A stretch of DNA of 64,000 nucleotides from Erinaceus europaeus (lineage: Eukaryota > Chordata > Mammalia > Eulipotyphla > Erinaceidae). The notes beneath the pieces were generated by a model. The model worked only from the letters and a program-made list of their open reading frames with translations, did no database searches and was not told where the DNA came from. Both the position numbers and the translations under genes were made by a program. Shown here one piece after another: positions 42,255 to 53,287 of this stretch. The stretch is taken from NCBI RefSeq assembly GCF_950295315.1, contig NC_080179.1:72476615-72540614 (forward strand), written 5' to 3'. The first letter of the stretch is position 1. Each line of letters begins with the position of its first letter.

Positions 42255-43262
42255 GTTATTTTTATTAGTGATTTAATATTTATTAACAAGATTATGATAT
42301 AAGAGAGATACAATTCCATACAGTTCCCACCACCAAAGTTCCATATCCCCTCCCCTCCACTGGAAGTTTTCCTATTCTTTATCCCTCTGGGAGTATGGGT
42401 CAAAGACCTTTATGGGGAGCAGAAGGTGGAAGCTGGCTTCTGTAATTGCTTCTCCACTGGGCATAGATGCTGATAGTTTGATCCACACCCCCAGCCTGTT
42501 TCTACCTTTCTCTAGTGGGGCAGGGTTCTGGAGAGGTGGGATTCTAGGATACAATGGTGAGAGCCTCTGCCCAGGGAAATCAGGTTACCATCATGGTGAC
42601 ATCTGCAACTTGGTGGCTGGAAAACATTAAAATATAAAGCAGAATAGTTTGTTTAATAATCAGGAGCTAAAAGTATAACAGATGAAATTTGGGGTCTTCA
42701 TGTTGGAAGTAGCTAGGAAGTCTATTTTAGGTATATTCTAAGGGCCCATGACTTTACTAAGTTTTGCCTGAGCCTGACAGCTAAAATGCAAGTGGTCTAA
42801 AAGTATTGTCTGGGATGCTGGTGTTGAGGATAGGACTATGAAGCTGGATCAGGGCAGAAGGTAGCACCTATATATGGGAAAAGTATATAAATTAACTGTA
42901 AACCCAATTGATTTGACCTTGGGGCCATGTCTATTCATATTTAGCACAGGAGCCTGTGTAACCTCTGCATCCTGGTCATATTCCATGGTCATAGCTAGGA
43001 ACGTTTTAGGCTGCACTCATTTCAGGACTAGTATTTCTCCAATGGCACAGTATGTTGACAGAGCCTCCTTCCAGAGAGTGGGGCAGTTTCTACCAGTGTT
43101 GTACTACAGTGAAGGCAAGGTCCTGTAGAGGCCTACAAGAGAATTTATGGTGTTGTTCCTGATGGAGATGACCAGTGATGATGGAGAGAGGAATCTGTTA
43201 GAGGTCTAGGCCCATCATATCTATATGGAATCTAAGGATTCCCTATATAGTCATTCTCTTAT
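42255..43262 (-). mobile_element. Older R-type retroelement, antisense
   Basis: Older-variant 3' terminus TTTTTATTAGTGATTTAATA at 42264, then the standard block order to GTCTAGGCCCATCATATCTA near 43220. Confidence 0.75.
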
Positions 43263-43562
43263 GCTATATTCCTGTCTCTGAATGTAATATGTTGCTTGGA
43301 GTTGTAATAGCATATTGAAATCATGAGGGATCAAGTTTACAAATAAAATTCAACAAGTAGAAATGACACAGGAAAAGAGAGAAAGATGCTGGATCTTGAG
43401 ACACTGAGAAGGTGAACCAACATTATCTAGAACTTGTCTTCCCATGTCATATAATGTAAAGGAAAATTGATCTTTGTTTTATTAAGCTACATGTTGTTCT
43501 AGTTGAAGCATTCTTACCAAAGAAAATACAGACTTTATCAGGCCATATAAAAATCTATTCTT
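43263..43562. other. No recognised feature
   Basis: About 300 bp, no ORF or repeat seen. Confidence 0.4.
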
Positions 43563-43797
43563 TGGGCCAGGCAGTGAAACACCAGTTTAGTGCACCCTTT
43601 ACAGTGTGCAAGGACCCAGGTTCAAGTCCCTGTCCTAAACATGTAAGGGGAAATCTTCATAAGCAGTGAAACAGTACTAACTAATCTCTTGATTTCTAAC
43701 TAATCTAACTAACTAATCTAACTAATATAACTAACTAATCTCTTGATTTCTCTCTGTGTATATCCAACAAATTAAATAAATAAATACTTAAAAAATA
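43563..43797 (+). mobile_element. SINE type B with internal (CTAA)n repeat
   Basis: GGGCCAGGCAGTGAAACACC head, GGACCCAGGTTCAAGTCCCT (B box). A CTAA-type repeat (43678-43738) duplicates the CTCTTGATTTCT block of the body, so the array grew inside the SINE. Confidence 0.7.
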
Positions 43798-44129
43798 AGT
43801 TATCACGTTCATCCACAATTTGTTCATTGGTGTAGATTAGATTGCTGAAGGTATTGAAGTAGAGAGATTGGCCATTCCTTGAGTTCCCACCAATTACAAC
43901 AGGACAGGGTCTGTGTTCACTTAGCTGGAGGAAGAGAAGCAAAACATAAAGAGGGGTGAGAGAATCTTGTCTAAAACAGCTAGTCATTCTCCATGACCTT
44001 GAGATTTTTTTTCTTTTTTGTTTTATAACCTTGAGATTCTAAAAACAGTCATGATGTGGATAAAGGGAAGCGACAATCTATAGTCTCAACTCAATACTGT
44101 ACAGTATTTCATTCTCTGTATAATATTTC

Positions 44130-44520
44130 TTTGCTTAGCTTTATTTATGAAACTATGATAGAATAATAGAAGGGATAGAAAGTGATAGAGAGAAATAAAG
44201 ACTCCTGCAAGCACTGACCCACTACGCTTGAAGCTTCTTCCTTGCTTGGTGGAGACTTGGGATTTGAACTTGGGTCCTTATGTATGATGACCAACCTGAC
44301 TTCCCTGGGTAGATGATCCCACCAATATGTCCTGGAACCCCACCTTCCCCCTAGAGCCCTGCCCCACTAAGGAAAGATAGAAACAGGGTTGGGGTATGGA
44401 TTGACCTGTCAGCACCCATGTCCAGTAGAGAAGCAATTGCAGAAACCAGACCTTCCACCTTCTGCACCCCATAAAGATCTTTGGTGCTTTACCAGTTGTG
44501 CCACCTCCCAGATCCTGCAC
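44130..44520 (-). mobile_element. SINE type B carrying an internal R-type fragment
   Basis: Antisense type B (GAAGCTTCTTCCTTGCTTGG, GATTTGAACTTGGGTCCTTA) is interrupted by an R-type piece at 44282-44483 and resumes with GTGCCACCTCCCAGATCC. Confidence 0.65.
44282..44483 (+). mobile_element. Internal R-type fragment lacking both ends
   Basis: About 200 bp from the middle of the R-type family (CCAACCTGACTTCCCTGGGT to CCATAAAGATCTTTG), with no A tail and no obvious TSD. Confidence 0.7.
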
Positions 44521-44704
44521 AATATTTCAAACTAGGTTAAACTCTTTGTACAGATGATTCAATTACAGAAATCTGTTATTACTCTGGGACGCTGGGCAGA
44601 CTTCCTCAGTTCTTTTACTATAAGACTAATGCAATTCTTCTCTCTTGCTTTCTCTCTCCCTCTCAAGTTTTTAAGACATTTTTAAAAGATTTATTTATTA
44701 TGAA

Positions 44705-44705
44705 A

Positions 44706-44753
<48 letters not shown>

Positions 44754-45038
44754 GTCGGGCAGTAGTGTAGCGAGTTAAACTCACATGGCGCAAAGCACAA
44801 GGACCGGAGTAAGGATCCCGGTTCGAGCCCCTGGCTCCCCACCTGCAAGGGAGTCACTTCACAGGCGGTGAAGCAGGTCTGCAGGTGTCTGTCTTTCTCT
44901 CCCCATCTGTCTTCCCTCTTCTCTCCACTTCTCTGTGTCCTATCCAACGATGACATCAATAACAATAATAACTACAACAACAATAAAAACAATAAGGGCA
45001 ACAGAAAGTAAATAAATACATATTTTTTAAAAAAGAAA
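44705..45038 (+). mobile_element. (TTA)n microsatellite followed by ERI-type SINE A
   Basis: (TTA)n at 44707-44752, then a SINE head TCGGGCAGTAGTGTAGCGAG, body, and (CAA)n/AAATAAATA end near 45030. Confidence 0.88.
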
Positions 45039-45104
45039 AATAGTTATAGAAGGTATAAATTGCATGTATATACATATGCCTATGCATGTATATGGAAGGA
45101 GAGA

Positions 45105-45222
45105 GAGAGAATTCAAGTACTTTAGCATAAGGCAGAGACAAGAATTGAACTTGAGACCTTTGAGATTTAAGGCATGCAAGTTGGAGCTCTTACAAAACTG
45201 AGCTATCTTCCTAGACATAAAG
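45105..45222 (-). mobile_element. SINE type C, antisense, old
   Basis: TTTAGCATAAGGCAGAGACA, ATTGAACTTGAGACCTTTGA, GAGCTATCTTCCTAG. Confidence 0.55.
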
Positions 45223-45227
45223 AAAAA

Positions 45228-46080
45228 TAAAGTTTTTTTAAGGTAAAGAACATTTTACTGAACATTTCTAGAGTGACCTTCTTTAAGCCACAGTGATACT
45301 CTGGGCGCAACTCCTCTTTCCTAATTATTCCTTAACGCCACAGAGACCCACATGCAAACGTGTTCTCAGATTTGTGTTTCATAATGGGCTTAACATTTAT
45401 TTTAAGGAAACTTTTCTGTTCTCTATAAAAAAGCTAATTCTGGTAACTTTGCAATTCGGTTCTTGCTCACTGAAGACTTTTAGAATGCGTGTCAGTACAT
45501 CTCAAAAGCAGTTTCCTCTCTGTCGAAGTCGTTCACAGCTGCTCTTAAGCAAATGTTTTTTGGGCATAATGTGTCAGTCTAAAGTAAGAGCCACTGCAGG
45601 CTAGAGACCAAGTGTTCATTTCATAGCAGGTGAACTTATGGAACCAGACTTAATGAAATTTCAGTCATTCTGAGTAACACTAGAGCGTACACTTGGAGCC
45701 ATCAGTGAATTTTCCAGCAAGCTATTTAAACTATCAAAATCTTCTCCCATTTCACCAGCCTTCTCTCTTTCAGGTTGCCGGACTCCTCTTAGAGAAGAAC
45801 TACTCCCCATTTGCTTTATGCTGACACTTTCTTCCCTCTCAGGGATCAGATACTTGACTTGATAGTCTGAAACTCTGTTGTAGCTTTGGATGCTGTGGAA
45901 AGCCAATTTCATTGCTCACATTGATGTTGTTTGAGTCACTAAAGTCTTGTGACCATCTTAATCCATGGATGTCAGAGACCTTGTTCTAAGTAACTCGATT
46001 AAGCTTGCTTAATTGGTTAGTTTCTGGTGACTCACACATATACACCAAAATGTGCTTCTTTTTTTTTTGCTTTACATTCA
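45228..46080 (-). pseudogene. Probable processed pseudogene, parent unidentified
   Basis: Read on the minus strand, a coding-like stretch from about 46030 contains an in-frame stop, then an ordinary-looking peptide (QDFSDSNNINVSNEIGFPQH region, 45860-45960). A frame change at about 45865 leads into a second segment (PEREESVSIKQMGSSSSLRG, then DFDSLNSLLENSLM) that ends in TGA at 45661. A roughly 430-bp 3'UTR-like tail with an AAATAAA motif follows and ends in an AAAAAAA run near 45234. I see no intron between the segments. Stop plus frameshift and the A run favour a processed pseudogene. I could not name the parent, and a decayed last exon remains possible. Confidence 0.42.
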
Positions 46081-46559
46081 GGGTCTTCTCCTCTACAGTG
46101 TGGAAGTTCTGTAATGTATTCAAACTAACACAGTTTCTTGCAAACAACTGCATTTTCTCTCATGTGAGAACTTTTTGTCATAATCCCTGGTTTTGTTTTT
46201 TTTTTAAAGTCATAGTTGCTAATAGGAAGGCAGAAAAGTCACCTGAAGTGTAACTGCTGTGAAGTATTTCTAAGCAAAACAGTCCTCTTACCAAACCTAG
46301 ACTCTGGAACTTGCCAGTGAGGAGGCATATGGGGATGGAGAAGAGAAATGCAACTTATGCATTCGCTCAGGGTGAGATTTGCTTGCACGAGTCTCCTACA
46401 AAAACAGCAGGTCATGGATATGCCTATGGTCACATCCTAAAGGGTGGCACACTGGTTTGGGGGTGGGGGTTATTTTCTTCTTTATCCAAGAAAGTTATCT
46501 TGTGTTGGAAAGGAAAGCCCTAGTGATTATCAAGCAGATGGGTGATGTGGAATATGATA

Positions 46560-46990
46560 GTCATTTTTTTTTTTCTGAAATTGACGTATATAATTTTTGG
46601 AGGGTAGAGACAGAAATTAAGAACTATGGAGAAGAAAAAAAGCAGGCAAGACAGAGGGAGAGGGGAAGAGGGAGAGAGAGAGAGGGAGGGGAGAGGGAGA
46701 AAGAGAGAGAGAGAGAGAGGGAAGGAGGGAGAGGGGAAGGGGAGGGGAGGTGGAGAGGGAGAGGGGGAAAGGGAAAAGGAGAGAGAGAGGGGGAGAGGGG
46801 AGGGGGAGAGAGAGAAGGAGAGAGAGAGGAAGAGGGGAGGGGGTAGGGGGAGAGGGAGAGAAAGACCTGAAGTGCTATCTCACCACTCATGAAGCTTCCT
46901 CCCTATAGACATGGACCAGGGCCTTAAATGCCAGTCCTCTGCACTGTAATGTGTGTGCTCTGCCAGGTGTGCCACTGCCCAGCCCCTGAA
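46560..46990 (-). mobile_element. SINE type B with a long homopurine tract
   Basis: The antisense SINE end (GAAGCTTCCTCCCTATAGAC, TGCCAGGTGTGCCACTGCCC) is intact, but its GA-rich body has expanded to about 220 bp of purines (46646-46863). Confidence 0.75.
46646..46863. repeat. ~220-bp homopurine (GGGAGA/GA)n tract
   Basis: Nearly pure A/G on the plus strand, with one T at 46842. Frames reading Arg/Glu/Gly or Pro/Ser/Leu over it are repeat artefacts. Confidence 0.93.
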
Positions 46991-47079
46991 ATTGCCATTT
47001 GCATTACATAATATGCATGCTTCCCTTAGCTTTTAAAATCTATCTGATACAGATAAGGAATAAAAGGTTGTTTAGGTTT

Positions 47080-47165
47080 TTTTCCCCCACAGAGGCTATT
47101 GCTGGAACTCTGTGCCTACATGATTTCACTGCTTCCAGAGGACTTTATTCTCTCTCTCTTTTCTT
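47080..47165 (-). mobile_element. Isolated 3' module of the composite SINE
   Basis: GAGGCTATTGCTGGAACTCT, TGATTTCACTGCTTCCAGAG: the module seen at 27275, 38540 and 50930, here without the SINE body. Confidence 0.55.
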
Positions 47166-47171
47166 TTTTCA

Positions 47172-47485
47172 AAAAATTTCCAAGTCACTTTATTATCAGA
47201 AGTAATGGTTCAGAGTACATTTGCTGACACATGGGTACAATTTTTCATCTTCCCATAAGTGTTTACCAATCACTCTTACCTAAAATGTAGGTCTTTTCCA
47301 CCATCATGCACCAGGACCCCAACATCCTCTCCAATCCCCTCTCTTCTTTCCCTAACCAAAGTCCCTTGCTTGGTGAAATACACCACACCCTGTCCACATT
47401 TTATTTTTGTATATGCCTTTTATAACTTATTTCTTAAGCTCCACCTATGAGGGAGATCATCAAGTATTCATTGTTTTTTGGGTTA
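47172..47485 (-). mobile_element. L1 3' end, antisense
   Basis: CCACCATCATGCACCAGGAC, CATCCTCTCCAATCCCCTCT, CCACCTATGAGGGAGATCAT. Confidence 0.6.
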
Positions 47486-47489
47486 TCTC

Positions 47490-47725
47490 ATTTATATTCT
47501 TGAGAGGGGGGAGGGAGAGGGAGAGGGAGAGGGAGAGGGAGAGAGAGAGAGAGAGAGAGAGAGAATTAAAGAAAGAAGGAGAGATGTCACAACAAGGCTC
47601 CACACTCATAAAGCCTCCCTGGGTATAAGAGTTCTTTCTCATCTGGTAACAGGGGTTCAATCCTGGGTCCTCACACACATGGTAGAGTATGTTATCTACC
47701 AGGTCAGCTATCTTTTAGGTCCAAA
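47490..47725 (-). mobile_element. SINE with (GAGGGA)n purine run, antisense
   Basis: Purine run 47503-47564 followed by GTCACAACAAGGCTCCACAC, GGTTCAATCCTGGGTCCTCA and CTACCAGGTCAGCTATCTTT (reverse tRNA-like head). Confidence 0.65.
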
Positions 47726-47879
47726 AGTCATTATTTTGGTAAAGCACTTAGTGGTGACTCTTGTTAGCCCGAACAAACGTGGACCCCACCCAGTAACTTG
47801 ACCTACTTTCTTCCGAGAGATTTCACTCTTTTCTAGACTTTAAATCTAGATACTGTTGTATTACAAACTATTTTTTCTC

Positions 47880-48235
47880 GTTTTTTATTTTGTTAGTAAT
47901 ATAGTTTGTTACAAAATTGTAAGATTACAATGTATAGCTCTACACCACACCCACCACCAAAGTTCTGGATCCCCATCTTCCTACCTTCCGAAGATAATCA
48001 CCAGAGTTTTCATAAATCTTGCAGTTTACTTGCTTCTATTTTGTTTGGAATTTTTTTTTTTGGCAAGTTCATGTAAATCAGATCTCGGATTCCATATTTG
48101 AGTGAAACCATCTGGTAGTTGTCTTTCATGTCTTCACTTATTCCACGAAGCTTAATCACCTCCAGTTCCATCCATTTTGTCCCAAAGGACTCAATATCAT
48201 CTTTTTTTAATGTTAGAAATTGTACTCTGAGGTAC
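47880..48235 (-). mobile_element. L1 3' end, antisense
   Basis: ACCACACCCACCACCAAAGT, ATATTTGAGTGAAACCATCT, TTAATCACCTCCAGTTCCAT; the reverse-strand frame reads as decayed L1 ORF2 C-terminus/3'UTR. Confidence 0.72.
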
Positions 48236-48237
48236 TG

Positions 48238-48288
48238 GATAGTACCACACACAGTAAAGCACACAGGTTACTATGTTCAAGGACTTGA

Positions 48289-48338
<50 letters not shown>

Positions 48339-48490
48339 GCCCATTTTCCACCTGCAGGGGGCAGGTGAGTTTCAGGAGCAGTGAAGCAGTATTTCAGGCG
48401 CTTCTCTCCCTCTCTATCTTCTCTTCCCCTCTCAATTTCTCTGTCTTATCAAACAAAAGAAGTAAATATCAATATTTTTTTTAAAATCTG
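48238..48490 (+). mobile_element. SINE type B with internal (CA)n
   Basis: Head ACCACACACAGTAAAGCACA, then a (CA)n run (48292-48336) inside the element, CCACCTGCAGGGGGCAGGTG body, CT-rich end. Confidence 0.65.
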
Positions 48491-48627
48491 AAACATATGC
48501 TCTGATAAAATAAGTAAATTATACTCTTATCTAGTTATGTCAGAATAAACCACAGGGAGACGTTTGTTTGTCATTGTTAACATTTCCCCTGTGTTTTGGT
48601 ATTCTATTTGTAATTGAAAATACTAGA

Positions 48628-48752
48628 TTTGGGCAGGAGAGATAGAATAGTTATACATAGAGGCTTTCATAACTGAGGTTCTGAAATCCCACGTTCAATT
48701 TCCGGAATCACTATAAGCCTGAAATGATCAGTGTTCTGGTTTAAAAATAATA
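48628..48752 (+). mobile_element. SINE type C, sense
   Basis: AGATAGAATAGTTATACATA head, ATCCCACGTTCAATTTCCGG, AGTGTTCTGGTTTAAAAA. Confidence 0.65.
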
Positions 48753-48757
48753 CGACT

Positions 48758-49388
48758 AGTCGGAGGGTAGATAGTATAATGGTTCTTCTTCTTCTAGCGT
48801 TTGCCTTTCTTCCGTAGCCAGTCAACAGCGTCAGGTTGAGCCTGATGTAAAGTTTCGAGACCTCCTTTGAATCTGGAGAAGTGGCAGTCGTTGACTATGT
48901 GGGTCATAGTCTGTCTGGAGCCGCAGGGGCAGTTCGGGTCATCTCTGGCTCCCCAGCGATGGAACATAGCGGCGCACGGGCCATGGCCTGTTCAATAGCG
49001 ATTGAGGAGGGCCCGATCATAACGTGCCAGGTCAAAGCCGGGTTGACGCTCGCAGGGGTCTGTGATGAGGTGTTTGTTCTTTACCTCGGCTGACTGCCAA
49101 CTCTGTTTCCAAGAGACTGGAACAGAGAAGTTCAGTGTAGGCATAGGGGACCAGATTGGGTGACTAGACGTCAAGCGTTGGACAGGGTGGGTGAAGATCT
49201 CCGCGTATATTGGCAGGTCCGGTAGAGTGTAGACGTGGGAAATGAACTTAGATGATGCTGCATAATGGTTATGCAAACAGACTCTCATGCCTGAGGCTAG
49301 AAAGTCCCAGGTTCGATCCCCCAGCACCACTGTAAGCCAGAGCTGAACAGTGCTCTGGTGAAAATAATAATAATAATAATAATAAATG
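48758..49388 (+). mobile_element. SINE type C split by the non-L1 LINE copy 2
   Basis: Left part GAGGGTAGATAGTATAATGG (to 48784), right part 49262-49388 (ATAATGGTTATGCAAACAGA, CCCAGGTTCGATCCCCCAGC) with an (AAT)n tail. The pair rejoins to a well-preserved type C SINE. Confidence 0.85.
48776..49270 (-). mobile_element. Non-L1 LINE copy 2, 5'-truncated, 9-bp TSD
   Basis: Perfect TSD ATAATGGTT (48776-48784 and 49262-49270). The insert 48785-49261 is antisense: (GAA)n tail complement at its left, TAG stop, then the same C-terminal Cys/His block as copy 1. The frame at 48992-49330 covers the region that the LTR interrupts in copy 1 (LPDLPIYAEIF..HPVQRL). It is very similar to copy 1 by eye. Insertion into a young SINE and the perfect TSD imply recent activity. 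Confidence 0.87.
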
Positions 49389-50228
49389 AAATACCAGCTT
49401 TTGAATTCTGCATGGTCAGTTACTAAATAGTCATAATCAGGATTTAGACTTTACTTTTACACCTCCCCTACCTACAGAACCTGGACTGATGAAATCCTAG
49501 TGTCTCTCTCTTGCTGCTTGGCAGAGTGACAGAACTATTGCTGGTGTCAGTGGAAGGACAAACCATTGGAGGAACAGTGCAGGGACTCACTACAGTGTGT
49601 TCTGTGGCATATCTGGAGCTGCGCTTCTAAATTTTTGTTTTCTTAGAGCTTAGTTACTATCCAGAGGTGTTCCCAACACACTTTTATTTTGGAAAGCGAG
49701 CTCTTACTTAATGGATTTTTTTTAAATAAAAGAATGCTGAATTTGATCTCTAGAGCTCACTATGTTGTTAATAATTTCAGATTCCTCCTCTGCAAAAAGA
49801 GATGTCTTCCCCCTAAGCTCCCATACATCAGAAATATTAAGTTGTCACATACCTCAAATTTTACTGAACGACACATATAATATGCTATCTTTTTAAGAGG
49901 CTACAACTGAAAAATAGGTAAAACTGATGGCACAGGACATCATTTAGATAAGACTGTTTATCTTACCTGGAGGCTTCTTGGATGAACACTTGAAGGCATT
50001 GCATTTACTTTGATGATGACTACGATGAGCCAGACATTGCTATCATGCGTTTCATAGTCATTTTTCATGCCTTGTCAATTACATTAGTGGTATTCTTCAT
50101 AGCTAAAGGATTTGCCCCACTCTCGGAGTGACAGTTTCTGTATTCTTAACTCATCAGGTTCCTTAGACTTAGAACTTTACAGTTTCTCAGTGAGAATTTT
50201 TTAAGATGACTGAGCAATAAATTCGCAG
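49389..50228. other. No recognised feature
   Basis: About 840 bp of apparently unique sequence. No ORF with supporting context. Confidence 0.45.
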
Positions 50229-50229
50229 A

Positions 50230-50268
50230 GCGTCTTTCAACTTCATTTAGTCTCTCAATTATTCAATT

Positions 50269-50309
<41 letters not shown>

Positions 50310-50425
50310 TATGCAGACAAATAGACAGTGAGAGACACCACGGTAGCAGAGCTCTGCCAGTGCCTGGGGCTTGAACCTGGGCCACCACAGCTACTGAGCT
50401 ATTTCTGTGCATTTTTTTTTTTGAC
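50230..50425 (-). mobile_element. SINE with (GT)n, antisense
   Basis: (GT)n at 50272-50308, then GAGAGACACCACGGTAGCAG and GGGGCTTGAACCTGGGCCAC (reverse B box). Confidence 0.6.
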
Positions 50426-50579
50426 AGACCTATCACAGAAGTCAAGCTTTCTGACCATTGTATCCCTCTCCCCAAGGCAATGCATGCTTTTGTTTTGCCT
50501 CTTTACTGATGACACTGATTTTGCTCACAAGATTTAAGTTGAGGGTTGCCAAGGCTCTCCACTGCAAAAGCCTGATTTC

Positions 50580-50637
50580 ATTGCATTTTACCACACTGCT
50601 CTACCTCTCATGGAGTTCCCCCTATCCCCCCCCCATG

Positions 50638-50679
<42 letters not shown>

Positions 50680-50770
50680 TGCAGGTGAAGGCTAGGGAAA
50701 TGAACCTGCCTCCTCAAACATGGTAATATATGTACTCAAACTGGTGTGTCATACCCAACCCCCCTGACTT
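50580..50770 (-). mobile_element. Old SINE with (CA)n, antisense
   Basis: (CA)n at 50639-50678, TTGCAGGTGAAGGCTAGGGA, TGAACCTGCCTCCTC, AACTGGTGTGTCATACCCAA. Confidence 0.5.
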
Positions 50771-50899
50771 TGCATTTTATTTACAGTGAATAAGTATTTT
50801 GTGGCTTAGTACTATGAGCTTATGAAAAGTTCCTGTTTCTTATGTATTCTTCTTTTTAATTTTTTCTCTTTAGCTTAAGCACCCAGTACGGGTTTTTTT

Positions 50900-51264
50900 T
50901 TTCTTTTTTTTTTTCTTTTTTGCCTCCAGAATTATCACTGGGGCTCAGTGCCTACACTACAAATCCACTGATCCTCGAGGCTATTTTTCCCCTTCTTTTT
51001 TTTCCCTATTTTGTTGCCCTTGTTGTTTATCATTATTGTTATTGTTTTTGTTGTTATTATTGTTGTTGGATAGGACAGAGAGAAATTGAGAGAGGAAGGG
51101 AAGACAGAGAGGGGGAGAGAAAGACAACTGCAGACCTGCTTCACCACTTGTGAAGCGACTCCCCAGCAGGTGGGGAGCCGGTGGCTCGAACCCGGATCCT
51201 TGCACAGGTCCTTGCACTTTGTGCCATGTGCACTTAACCCGCTGTGCTACTGCCCGACCCCCTG
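50900..51264 (-). mobile_element. Composite SINE A with extra 3' module, antisense
   Basis: Module 50920-50985 (CCTCCAGAATTATCACTGGG, ACAAATCCACTGATCCTCGA) fused to an antisense SINE A (50998-51264). Same arrangement as 38520-38875. Confidence 0.85.
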
Positions 51265-51357
51265 CCCCCACCAGGGTTTTTATCAAGGTTTTGAAATGAT
51301 AACTTTCTATAATCCCTGTAATTCATTTTATAATTTTTTCTGATACGCTGTCACAAA

Positions 51358-52840
51358 GCATCTTTTTTTTCTTTTTGTATTGAGGGGATTCATGGTTTAC
51401 AGTTGTTCACATGTATGTAAAATTTCTCAGTTTTCTGCAAAGCACTCTCACCCTCTAGCCTAGGACCTCCTCCACTGTATACACCACCCCTCAAGTTCTT
51501 TACTTTGAGGAATTACAGCAAGCCCAGTCCAATTTCTGCTTTGTGTTTCCCCTGTCCTTATTTCTCAACTTCTATGAGTCCGATCATCCCATACTCATCT
51601 TCGTCCTTAAGGCGTATCTCACTTAACATGATTTCTTCAAGCTGTATCCAAGATGGGGTAAAGAAGGTGAATTCATCATTCTTAATAGCAGAGTAGTATT
51701 CCACTGTGTATATGCACCACAACTTTCTTAGCCACTTGTCTGTTGATGAACACCCAAGATGCTTCCAGGTTTGGGCTATTACAAACTGTGCTTTTATGAG
51801 CAAAAGTATACACAGATTTTTTTTTTTCTATGAGTTTCTTGGTTCCTTAGGAAATATCCCCAGGAACTACAGGGTCATAAGAATAGTCTATTTCTAGCCT
51901 TTGGAGAGTCCTCTAGCCAGCTCTCCACAGAGGCTGGACCAATTTATAGTCCTACCTAGACTGCAGGAGGGTTTCTGTGTCCCCACAATCTCTGCAGTAT
52001 TTGTGCTTGCAACCTTCTCTGACATATGACATTGTTACAGGAGTGAAGTGGTATCTCGTTGTTTCGATGTGAATTTCTCTGACATTTAGTGATTTGAAGC
52101 ATTTTCCGATGTCTATTGACCTTTTGGATTTTAATTTTGGTGTGTTCTGTTCAAATCCTCTCTGCTTTTAGATGGGGTAATTTTTTGTTTGTTTTGTTTT
52201 TGTTGATGAGCTCTTTACTTATTTTGGTTATTAGCTTTTGGTTTGATGTATGCCATGTAAGGATCTCTCATTCTATAAGGAATCTTTTTGTTTTGGAGTA
52301 CTTTTGTTTGCTGTGTACGGTTACTGTCTTACTATTGATGTCTTTTGTTGTTTTCATAGGTGTCTGACATATTTTGAGGGCCCCACACTGGCTGCATACA
52401 TGTTAATAATGGTTATGTCCTTCTGGTTGACTGATTTTCAGGACAGTATGCACAATTCATCCTTATCTTTCATTACTTTATACTAAATACAGTTGTGTCA
52501 GATATGAGAATAACTATTTCGGCCCTTTTCTGTGGTCTGCTAGCTGGTATGATTGGTTGTTGTTTTTTTTTTTGTTTTTTGTTTTGTTTTTATACCTTTC
52601 ACTTTGAGTCTGTGCTTGTCTTGTTGACTTAGGTGAGATTCCCACAGACAGCATATGGTTAGTTTGTATTTTCTGACCCATCTTCTTACTTTGTGCCTTT
52701 TATGGATAAATTCAAACCACTGATAATTAATGATATTACACATTTTAGATATTTAATTGATATTATTCATAAATGACATATAAAAACATTGTATTGAGTG
52801 CTCAATATATGGTATGTCCTTGGTTATGTTGTGTTTTTTT
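51358..52840 (-). mobile_element. L1 fragment, antisense, internally deleted
   Basis: Minus-strand frame 51558-51803 encodes WLRKLWCIYTVEYYSAIKND, the classic L1 ORF2 C-terminus, with its 3'UTR to 51358. From about 52145 to 52840 the sequence resembles a more 5' ORF2 region (GGCTGCATACATGTTAATAA, TTTCACTTTGAGTCTGTGCT) in the same orientation, so an internal block is missing. Confidence 0.82.
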
Positions 52841-52841
52841 T

Positions 52842-53036
52842 TTCTTTTTTAATTTTTTAAAATTATCTTTATTGATTTCAAGAGGTAGGGGGAGGTAAAG
52901 AGGGAGAGAGACATCTGTAGCCCGGCTTCACCACTTGCAAAGCTTTCCCCCTCCAGGTGGGGACCAGGGGCTTGAACCTGAGTCCTTGTGCATTGTAATA
53001 TGTACACTCAACCAGGTGTTCCACAATCCAGCTCCT
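52842..53036 (-). mobile_element. SINE type B, antisense
   Basis: CCCGGCTTCACCACTTGCAA, GGGGCTTGAACCTGAGTCCT, CAACCAGGTGTTCCACAATC. Confidence 0.75.
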
Positions 53037-53037
53037 T

Positions 53038-53235
53038 TTTAAATTATTTTTATTTTTTTTATTTATTGGATAGAGACATCTAGAAATTGAGAGGGAAGGG
53101 AGAGAAATAGAGGAAGAGAAACACCTCCAACACTGTTTTACCACTCATAAAGCTTTGCCCCTCTAGATGGTGACTGGGGACTCAAACCGGGGTCCTTGTG
53201 CACTTAACCAGATGCATCACCACCAAGTCCCCCAT
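53038..53235 (-). mobile_element. SINE type B, antisense
   Basis: TTTATTGGATAGAGACATCT, CTCATAAAGCTTTGCCCCTC, ACTCAAACCGGGGTCCTTGT, TAACCAGATGCATCACCACC. Confidence 0.75.
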
Positions 53236-53287
53236 ATTGATAATTTTTATTGGTGCCCTTTTATAACTTTCTTGTTTGAGAAGTCTT

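Noticed and set aside
46379..46892. Arg/Glu-rich and Pro/Ser-rich long frames on both strands
   Set aside because: Products of the homopurine tract; a tract without stops opens frames on both strands.
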